The notes below the pieces were generated by a model. The model was not told the DNA's origin. It saw nothing but the letters and a program-made list of their open reading frames with translations, and ran no database searches. Below are positions 1 to 4,750 of a stretch of 5,467 bases of DNA, piece by piece (position 1 is the first letter of the stretch; each line of letters opens with the position of its first letter). Position numbers and translations under genes: made by a program. Source of the DNA: Acidobacteriota bacterium (GTDB lineage Bacteria > Acidobacteriota > Terriglobia > Acidiferrales > UBA7541); contig PKWH01000188.1 in assembly GCA_003131985.1 (NCBI GenBank), positions 1-5,467 on the forward strand. Reading direction: 5' to 3'.

Positions 1-138
1 TGCGAACCGCCCACACTGGCTCGCGACCTTGCAGTGCTGACAGAAGCGGGTTACGAGTGCAGCGAAATTCACATGTTCGATCTTTTTCCTCAGACATTTC
101 ATATGGAGACAGTGGTGCGGTTGCGCCGACGCGAATGA
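1..138 (+). CDS. RlmD/TrmA-family RNA (uracil-C5)-methyltransferase, C-terminal fragment
   Basis: This is the 3' end of a gene whose start lies outside the window. Frame 1 is open from base 1 to the TGA at 136-138 and gives 45 residues. The fragment begins with Cys, followed by EPPTLARDL, and ends with a block containing DLFPQTFHMETVVRLRR. This matches the C-terminal signature of the RlmD/RumA/TrmA family (S-C-N-P-x-T-L-A-R-D, then D-x-F-P-x-T-x-H-x-E). In that family the Cys of the SCNP motif is the nucleophile that attacks uracil C6, so base 1 falls on the likely catalytic codon. Known members make 5-methyluridine in 23S rRNA or tRNA using S-adenosylmethionine. The tail resembles RlmD/RumA more than TrmA, but the fragment is too short to fix the target RNA. 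The stop overlaps the comEC start by 4 bp, which suggests one transcript. Confidence 0.9.
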   Translation, partial: CEPPTLARDLAVLTEAGYECSEIHMFDLFPQTFHMETVVRLRRRE

Positions 139-2777
139 AATTGCCAGCGCTATGGATCGCCGCGGCTTTTGCCGCGGGCATAGGCATTGCGAGCCGATGG
201 CAAGCCTCGCCGAAGGTTTGGTGTGCTGTCGCCGCAGCGGCAATTACCGCAGGCATAATTCTGATTTGGCAACGCCGCGCGGCATTCGCTTGGTCTTTTG
301 CGTTAATCGCGTGGCTCGCGCTTGGCGGGCTCGCGATAGGCGTGGAGCGTGCCGCTCTGCCCACGAACCATATTTCCCGGTTGATTGCCGGTGCCGCCGT
401 CGATACGACCCTCCCGCTGCGCTGGCGCGGGCGACTGCGGGAGGATCCGCTTAGGCTACCGTGGGGACTTCGCTACGAAATAGATCTGGAGAATGTGGAA
501 TCCACAGGCGTTGAGCTTCCTGCGAGTGGCGGCTTACGCGTTAATTTCTACGCTGGCCCGCGCGCGACTGAGCCTTTGCAAGGCCTGCGAGCTGGGGATC
601 GCGTGGAAGCGCTGATGAAGGCGCGTCCGCCGCGCAACTATCTTGATCCCGGCGCGTTCGACGTTCACGGCTTCCTCGCGCGCCAGAAAATTGACGTCGT
701 TGGCTCACTGCGCAGCGGTGAACTGCTTCAAGTGATCGACCGGCCCCCGCCAACAGTGCAGCAGAGGCTGGCAAGAGCACGCGGAAACCTACTCGGACGC
801 GTTGATTCCCTGTTCGCGGATCGTCCGGAGCGTGGTGCAGTACTGCGCGCCATGTTGCTCGGCGACCGCAGCTTCGTCGATTCCGATGTGGTACTGGCAT
901 TTCAGAAAACTGCGGCGTACCACGTCCTGGTCGTTGCCGGGCTTCATGTGGGAGCGTTGGTTGTTTTCCTCTACTGGCTGGGACGTCGATTGCGGTTGCC
1001 ATCAATTGCAACGGCTTTCATGACGCTTGCCGCGCTTGCTGCGTACGTTGGGATCGTGCAGGACCGCCCGCCGATTCTTCGCGCTGCGTTGATTGCAGCA
1101 TTTTATTTATGCGCTCGCCCGCTATTCCGCCGCGTTGAGTTACTCAACACGATTTCGCTGGCGGCTCTGGCGATCTTGCTTTGGAGACCTTCCTCGCTGA
1201 CCGACTCAAGTTTCCAGCTTTCGTTTCTTGCGGCTGGAGTAATTGCAGCGCTTGCATTACCGTGGATCGAACGCACGAGCGCTCCGTACCGCGTGGGCCT
1301 GCGGCACTTGGGAGACGTGACGCGCGATGGAGCGCATCCGCCAAAAGTCGTGCAGTTTCGCATTGATATGCGTTCCATGGCGAATTGGCTTTCGCCTCGG
1401 TTGCCGAAGCAAATCGCTCCTCGTGCAAACGGAATACTCTCAGCGCCTGTGATCGTCGGATTACGACTGTGGGACATCGTGCTGCTTTCGTTTGTGATTC
1501 AATGGGGTATGCTTCCGCTGTTGGCGGAGGACTTTCATCGCGTAAGTCTCGCGGGACCGATGAGTAATATTCCCGCCGTTCTGCTGACGGCAATCATTGT
1601 TCCGCTTGGTTTTGCGGCGCTGCTTGCATCTTTCGTTTGGGCGAAGTTTGCATTGCTGCTTGCGAAGGCACTCGGCTTTTGTACCGGGCTCTTGCTTTCA
1701 AGCGTCGGGTGGTTTGGCCATTGGCCGCGGTTATCGTATCGAATTCCCGGACCGCCAGCGTGGCTTGCGATCGCCTTCTTCGCGGCATTTGTTTGTCTGG
1801 CGATGTGCGCTAGAGCGGTAGCGACGCGCCGATTGAATCCTAGTGTCCGCCGGAAGTTGTCTCCACCGATACGGCCCGCTGAATGGGCTTCGGCCCTCGC
1901 GCTCGCTTCGTTTACGTTGCTGGTAGTGTCCCATCCATTCGCGCCGAGTCTCGAGCGCGGCAAGCTTGAAGTGGATGTGCTGGACGTTGGCCAGGGTGAT
2001 TCGATTTTCGTCGCGTATCCCAACGGTTCAACCATGTTGATCGACGGTGGCGGGCAGGCCGGCTCGGAATCCATCGGCGGCTATCACTCGGGGACAGACG
2101 TCGGCGAGGAAGTTGTCTCGCCGTACCTGTGGTCGCGGGGACTCAAGCGCCTCGATGTGGTCGCGCTTACGCACGCGCACCACGATCACATCGACGGCTT
2201 ACGCAGCGTGCTCCAGAACTTCCGCGTATCCGAATTGTGGGTCGGGCGCGATGAAGAGACACCGGCATTCAAAGCGCTACTCGCGGAGGCGCGCTCCCGA
2301 GGAGTAGCCATCGTGGAAAAGGAGCGGGGAAGTGACTTCGAATCCGGCGGAATTGAAGGGAATGTTTTTTGGCCTGAAGATATTTCAGCGGCCCCGCAAG
2401 CTTCGAACGACAATTCGCTAGTGATCAGACTGAAGGACAACGCGGTCAGTTTTTTGCTCCCTGGCGACATTGAAAAAAAGGTCGAGGCCGCGTTAGTAAA
2501 CAATCATTCAGCGATCGCAGCGGATTTCCTAAAGGTCCCGCATCACGGCAGCAAGACTTCGTCGATAGAAGCATTTGTCACGGCGGTTGCACCTCGCGTG
2601 GCTGTGGTTTCCGTGGGAGAAGGAAATCAATTCGGACATCCAGTGGAAGATGTTGTCGCTCGTTATGCGAAGGCGGGCGTGCGGTTCTTGCGCACCGACC
2701 GCGATGGCGAAGTCACTGCGCTAACGGACGGCCATACTCTAGATGTGCGCACATTTGCGGACTCGCATCCGAATTGA
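135..2777 (+). CDS. comEC: ComEC/Rec2 DNA internalization channel with metallo-beta-lactamase domain
   Basis: This is the inner-membrane channel that carries single-stranded DNA into the cytoplasm during natural transformation. The protein has 880 residues, within the usual 700-900 range. Hydrophobic segments lie at about 3-19, 28-45 and 50-70. A DUF4131/OB-like region follows, ending near the family-typical PPRNYLDPGAFD (165-176). The Competence domain spans about 230-560, with RGAVLRAMLLGDRSF (233-247) and HVLVVAGLHVG (263-273). Many membrane segments follow. The C-terminal metallo-beta-lactamase domain (about 612-870) has DVGQGDS (617-623), IDGGG (636-640), HAHHDH (680-685), LPGD with D778, and PHHGS (802-806), so the metal-binding motifs look intact. 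This domain is thought to be the nuclease that degrades the non-imported strand. A polar loop at about 381-440 interrupts the membrane region. I chose the ATG at 135 because it overlaps the upstream stop (ATGA). A GTG at 57 would place 26 non-membrane residues inside the upstream methyltransferase gene. No strong Shine-Dalgarno is visible, which fits translational coupling. Confidence 0.96.
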   Translation: MKLPALWIAAAFAAGIGIASRWQASPKVWCAVAAAAITAGIILIWQRRAAFAWSFALIAWLALGGLAIGVERAALPTNHISRLIAGAAVDTTLPLRWRGRLREDPLRLPWGLRYEIDLENVESTGVELPASGGLRVNFYAGPRATEPLQGLRAGDRVEALMKARPPRNYLDPGAFDVHGFLARQKIDVVGSLRSGELLQVIDRPPPTVQQRLARARGNLLGRVDSLFADRPERGAVLRAMLLGDRSFVDSDVVLAFQKTAAYHVLVVAGLHVGALVVFLYWLGRRLRLPSIATAFMTLAALAAYVGIVQDRPPILRAALIAAFYLCARPLFRRVELLNTISLAALAILLWRPSSLTDSSFQLSFLAAGVIAALALPWIERTSAPYRVGLRHLGDVTRDGAHPPKVVQFRIDMRSMANWLSPRLPKQIAPRANGILSAPVIVGLRLWDIVLLSFVIQWGMLPLLAEDFHRVSLAGPMSNIPAVLLTAIIVPLGFAALLASFVWAKFALLLAKALGFCTGLLLSSVGWFGHWPRLSYRIPGPPAWLAIAFFAAFVCLAMCARAVATRRLNPSVRRKLSPPIRPAEWASALALASFTLLVVSHPFAPSLERGKLEVDVLDVGQGDSIFVAYPNGSTMLIDGGGQAGSESIGGYHSGTDVGEEVVSPYLWSRGLKRLDVVALTHAHHDHIDGLRSVLQNFRVSELWVGRDEETPAFKALLAEARSRGVAIVEKERGSDFESGGIEGNVFWPEDISAAPQASNDNSLVIRLKDNAVSFLLPGDIEKKVEAALVNNHSAIAADFLKVPHHGSKTSSIEAFVTAVAPRVAVVSVGEGNQFGHPVEDVVARYAKAGVRFLRTDRDGEVTALTDGHTLDVRTFADSHPN

Positions 2778-2816
2778 GGCACAGCGTAACTGCGGAATTT
2801 CGTGAATTGATCCCCG

Positions 2817-3107
2817 TTATTCTTCGGCCTCGGCGGAAGATTGATTGCCCTTCTGATACTCCGCGATAAGCTTTCGCGCTTCCTCTGCCCGCGGCTCAAG
2901 GACGTAGACTTCGACGCCATGGGTTCCTTCGGGTGACTCGCGCAGCGGAAAAGGATCGTTCGAAGACGAACCGGGCGAGCTGATCCCCGCGCTTTCCAGA
3001 AGACCGCGAACCACCATGGCTTCCGCGGCCGTGCCGGCGGTGTAGGCGACCACAACGCGTTCTTGCGATGGATCGTGTGCTTGTTTGTGTGATGAATGTT
3101 CGGTCAT
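2817..3107 (-). CDS. DUF2007-type small protein (putative signal transducing protein)
   Basis: The protein has 96 residues. The core runs from RVVVAYTAGTAAEAMVVRGLLESAGI (about 17-42, quoted here in parts: RVVVAYTAG, AEAMVVRGLLESAGI) to GVEVYVLEPRAEEARKLIAEY (64-84). This is the beta-alpha, then beta-alpha pattern of the DUF2007 family: a strand, a helix that 'selects' among proteins (EA-x-x-V-R-G-x-L-E), a glycine, then V-x-V and a helix with A-x-x-L-I. The biochemical role of DUF2007 is not established; the family is only labelled putative signal transducing. There is no signal peptide or membrane segment, so it is probably cytoplasmic. The linker between the two halves (43-63) is Ser/Pro-rich and somewhat long, and both ends look disordered (acidic tail SAEAEE). 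The ATG lies 3 bp from a palindrome at 3111-3125 that contains the only SD-like sequence (GGGGA). The gene faces comEC tail to tail with a 39-bp gap. Confidence 0.85.
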   Translation of the reverse strand: MTEHSSHKQAHDPSQERVVVAYTAGTAAEAMVVRGLLESAGISSPGSSSNDPFPLRESPEGTHGVEVYVLEPRAEEARKLIAEYQKGNQSSAEAEE

Positions 3108-3110
3108 TTA

Positions 3111-3125
3111 GTTTCCCCGGGAAAC
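3111..3125. repeat. Perfect palindrome over the ribosome-binding region of the DUF2007 gene
   Basis: GTTTCCC and GGGAAAC form a perfect 7-bp inverted repeat around a single central base. On the minus strand the right-hand half provides the sequence GGGGAAAC, three bases from the ATG at 3107, and contains the only Shine-Dalgarno-like bases of that gene. It could be an operator for a dimeric repressor. A one-base loop is too tight for the full stem to form in RNA, but a shorter stem with a 3-5 base loop could still mask the ribosome-binding site. The repeat itself is seen directly; its function is inference. Confidence 0.5.
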
Positions 3126-3135
3126 GTCTAAGAGC

Positions 3136-3148
3136 ACTGTCCAACAGT
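3136..3148. repeat. Short inverted repeat next to the -35 region (possible operator)
   Basis: ACTGT and ACAGT are separated by three bases (CCA). The repeat ends five bases before the proposed -35 hexamer of the plus-strand gene at 3212, and it also lies upstream of the divergent minus-strand gene. The half-site resembles CTGT/ACAG operators such as LexA boxes, but the 3-bp spacing is much shorter than the E. coli LexA site, so I do not call it one. Five-bp arms occur often by chance. Confidence 0.2.
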
Positions 3149-3152
3149 ACTA

Positions 3153-3181
3153 TTGCGTGCTTTCGGGGCCAAGCCCATAAT
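3153..3181 (+). promoter_or_regulatory. Candidate sigma70-type promoter for the small gene at 3212
   Basis: TTGCGT (3153-3158) and CATAAT (3176-3181) are separated by 17 bp. The -10 hexamer matches the TATAAT consensus at five of six positions and the -35 at three of six. Transcription would begin near 3188, leaving a leader of about 24 bases with an SD at 3202-3205. The spacing is optimal but the -35 is weak, so this is a prediction only. Confidence 0.4.
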
Positions 3182-3201
3182 AACTTCCGGAAGCGTTTTT
3201 C

Positions 3202-3205
3202 AGGA
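3202..3205 (+). promoter_or_regulatory. Shine-Dalgarno AGGA that decides the start at 3212
   Basis: AGGA lies six bases upstream of the ATG at 3212. This supports 3212 over an earlier in-frame start at 3068, which would lie inside the divergent gene and its control region. A second in-frame ATG at 3221 has GGAA five bases upstream and remains possible. Confidence 0.55.
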
Positions 3206-3211
3206 TCCGTA

Positions 3212-3481
3212 ATGGAACCCATGGAAAATCGTCCCGCCGTTCGCCCGACACAGGCGCAAATTGACGACGAAAGCAGACGTATTCGACGGCTGCGGATTTT
3301 AGTTCAGCTGACTCTGGAATCAATCGCCGCGGGAGACCTTACTCCGGAAGAAGCCTCGGGAATGATCGCGGCAACGCGCCGCGTGGCGCTGGAAATGTTT
3401 CCGGGCAAAGAGCGCGCTTTCGACTTGCTGTATCGGCCCAAGTTTCAACGCGTCATGCACGCCATCTATCGTCTGCAGTAA
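3212..3481 (+). CDS. Small helical protein of unknown function
   Basis: I do not recognise this 89-residue protein. The first 15 or so residues are Pro-rich and probably flexible. From about 16 to 41 comes a strongly charged then hydrophobic helix (DDESRRIRRLRILVQLTLES). A turn follows (AAGDLTPEEAS, 40-49), where the DLTPEEA helix cap introduces a second helix at about 45-62. A short MFPGKE turn (62-67) then leads to a final segment, AFDLLYRPKFQRVMHAIYRL (69-88). There is no signal peptide, membrane span or cysteine. The well-formed promoter and SD, the amphipathic pattern and the tight convergent packing (8 bp to the next stop) support a real gene. The pattern of helices and the FDLLYRPKF segment look conserved rather than random, but that is impression only. 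A role in binding a partner protein is possible but not shown. Confidence 0.75.
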   Translation: MEPMENRPAVRPTQAQIDDESRRIRRLRILVQLTLESIAAGDLTPEEASGMIAATRRVALEMFPGKERAFDLLYRPKFQRVMHAIYRLQ

Positions 3482-3489
3482 CAACACAT

Positions 3490-4065
3490 TTAATAGCCGT
3501 AGCGGCCTCGCAGCCACATCCGCAGCCACACGATCGCAAGAGCACCCACCGTTCCGATCATCGCTTTGTATTCCCGATTACGCCGGAATTGTTGCCATGA
3601 AAAAGTTTGCCGTGGCACACCTTCCGACGGAGGCTTTTCGGCCTTGAAGATGCTTGGAAAGAAAAGTGGAACGCTCGCGGAATACTGTTGGAACGAATCG
3701 CCAAATTTCGCGCGTAGGTCGTCTTCCTCGTTGCGCATCACAGCGTAATAAAAAACGGAAAAATAAACAGCAACCAGCAACCCGGACCACAACGAATGTC
3801 CAGCGATAATGAATCCAGCGGCGAGGATCGCGCTGCCAAGATACAGCGGATTTCGCGTGTGCGCATAAATGCCGGACGTCGCCAGTTCCTGATTCTTGCG
3901 CAATTCCCCCGAGGCTGCTGCTCGGACGAGCAATCCGAAGGCGCTTACGGCGGCACCGATTGCAATCCAATGCGGCGTCGGCATGGCCAGCAGCCAATAA
4001 AGAACCGCCACGGGGTAGCCAATGCGCACGCGCCAGCGCATCCAGAATTTTCTGGGCTCGCTCAC
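3490..4065 (-). CDS. Isoprenylcysteine carboxyl methyltransferase-like membrane protein
   Basis: This 191-residue integral membrane protein belongs to the ICMT/PEMT-like methyltransferase families, which use S-adenosylmethionine at the membrane. The signature is clear: SGIYAHTRNPLYLGS (64-78) followed by RNEEDDLRAKFGDSFQQY (111-128) and a VPLFFP tail. In the family the RNP-x-Y and E-E-x-x-L-x-x-x-F-G-x-x-Y parts form the cofactor and catalytic site. Hydrophobic segments lie at about 15-28, 33-49, 76-90 and 92-108. An additional hydrophobic segment near the C-terminus (about 167-184) follows a polar stretch and seems to be an addition to the usual core. Bacterial members have varied or unknown substrates, including lipids and small molecules, so the substrate cannot be assigned. 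The start is GTG at 4065 with AAGG eight bases upstream. The gene lies downstream of rfaE1-rfaE2 on the same strand and may share their transcript, which hints at an envelope role, though this is weak evidence. Confidence 0.88.
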   Translation of the reverse strand: MSEPRKFWMRWRVRIGYPVAVLYWLLAMPTPHWIAIGAAVSAFGLLVRAAASGELRKNQELATSGIYAHTRNPLYLGSAILAAGFIIAGHSLWSGLLVAVYFSVFYYAVMRNEEDDLRAKFGDSFQQYSASVPLFFPSIFKAEKPPSEGVPRQTFSWQQFRRNREYKAMIGTVGALAIVWLRMWLRGRYGY

Positions 4066-4254
4066 AAACGAAGCCTTAAGCGCTCGATGGCGTGAACGGC
4101 ATGGTCAACAGTAATCGAAAACATTGCGAACGAGTAAGACGCGTTACAGAAGTAAGTCGTTGCATCAAACGGCCGATTTTGCGTGGCTCTCGCAACAGGC
4201 AGCGCGGGGAGAATGTGATCCACCAACTCGAATCGGGGTTGGAGAAAACGCACC
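4066..4254 (-). other. Gap between rfaE2 and the methyltransferase gene, with a possible 66-codon ORF
   Basis: The 189-bp gap holds no recognised gene. On the minus strand an ORF runs from an ATG at 4262 to a TGA at 4064-4062. It overlaps the rfaE2 stop by 8 bp and the methyltransferase GTG start by 4 bp (GTGA). The 66-residue product includes FELVDHILPALPVA and FSITVDHAVHAIERL, and I recognise no family. About 58% of its third codon positions are G or C by my hand count, which does not distinguish it from non-coding sequence here. A weak hairpin (CCAAC/GTTGG, 4223-4242) lies about 12 bases after the rfaE2 stop without a T-tract, so it is not a convincing terminator. I see no good promoter: TTGACC occurs on the minus strand without a well-spaced -10. 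Confidence 0.3.
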
Positions 4255-4743
4255 CTAGGCATCTTTCTCGTGGCGCAACCGAGCCAGGAGTTCTCGCGTG
4301 GAATGATTTTTCGAGTCGCCGACGATCGCCACACGGATTCCGAGCAGAGCGGCGAGATCGCGTTCGGGAACCGTGTCCGGTGTGTAGTCGGTGCCTTTCG
4401 CATGTACGTCGGGTTGAAACTCGCGCAGCAGTGCATTGACATCGAGTTCCTCGAAAATTACGACGTAATCCACCGCCGCGAGTGCCGCCACGAGCGAGGC
4501 GCGTGCGCGTTCCGTCAAAATCGGACGGCCGCTGCCTTTCAAGGCGCGCGTGCTCGCATCGGAATTTAAGCCCACTACGAGCAAGTCGCCTTCTTCGCGC
4601 GCGGCTTGTAGATAACGTACGTGCCCCACGTGAAGCAAGTCGAAAACACCGTTGGCAAACACGACTCTGCGGCCAGCGCGACGATGCTCGTCGAGCACAT
4701 CGTGAAGACCTTCGCGTGAGAGTATTTTTTCGCGGGTGTCCAT
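4255..4743 (-). CDS. rfaE2: D-glycero-beta-D-manno-heptose 1-phosphate adenylyltransferase
   Basis: This enzyme transfers AMP from ATP to D-glycero-beta-D-manno-heptose 1-phosphate, giving ADP-heptose with release of pyrophosphate. It is a late step in making the LPS inner-core heptose donor in the cytoplasm. The 162-residue protein is the usual size for a stand-alone RfaE2. It has the cytidylyltransferase-type nucleotide-binding start VVFANGVFDLLHVGHVRYL (27-45) with the HxGH motif at 38-41, then VVGLNSDAS, GRPILTE-R-A, and near the end the STRELL block (148-153) that corresponds to the ISTT-type motif. The start is ATG at 4743, seven bases after the rfaE1 stop. No clear SD precedes it, so coupling to rfaE1 translation is likely. 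A nearby ATG at 4750 is in another frame and gives no family-like protein. Confidence 0.95.
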   Translation of the reverse strand: MDTREKILSREGLHDVLDEHRRAGRRVVFANGVFDLLHVGHVRYLQAAREEGDLLVVGLNSDASTRALKGSGRPILTERARASLVAALAAVDYVVIFEELDVNALLREFQPDVHAKGTDYTPDTVPERDLAALLGIRVAIVGDSKNHSTRELLARLRHEKDA

Positions 4744-4750
4744 AGGGCAT

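Noticed and set aside
57..134. GTG at 57 as the comEC start (906 residues)
   Set aside because: It reads the RlmD/TrmA-type coding sequence in another frame, and the added 26 residues are not membrane-like. The ATG at 135 overlaps the upstream stop and starts directly at the first hydrophobic segment.
541..2074. Long minus-strand ORFs of 124-179 codons inside comEC
   Set aside because: They lie opposite a well-supported gene, have low-complexity Arg/Ala/Ser-rich products and show no family pattern. They are shadows of high-GC coding sequence.
2474..2480. A-AAA-AAG slippery heptamer in the comEC reading frame
   Set aside because: It is a dnaX-type heptamer in the right frame, but it encodes ordinary Glu-Lys-Lys within the nuclease domain. 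I saw no SD-like stimulator or strong hairpin, and the shifted frame would lose the PHHGS motif.
2778..2816. Terminator between comEC and the DUF2007 gene
   Set aside because: Only an imperfect short repeat (GGAATTT/AATTGATCC) is present, with no GC-rich stem or T-tract.
3496..3506. GCCG-TAG-CGGC hairpin near the convergent stops as a terminator
   Set aside because: The stem is only 4 bp, it lies within the methyltransferase coding end, and no T-run follows.
4223..4242. Hairpin after rfaE2 as an intrinsic terminator
   Set aside because: It has five paired bases, a mismatch, and no T-tract on the transcribed strand.
4076..4750. 224-codon minus-strand ORF beginning at ATG 4750
   Set aside because: It overlaps rfaE2 in another frame and is extremely rich in Arg and Ser. 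The rfaE2 frame carries all the family motifs.
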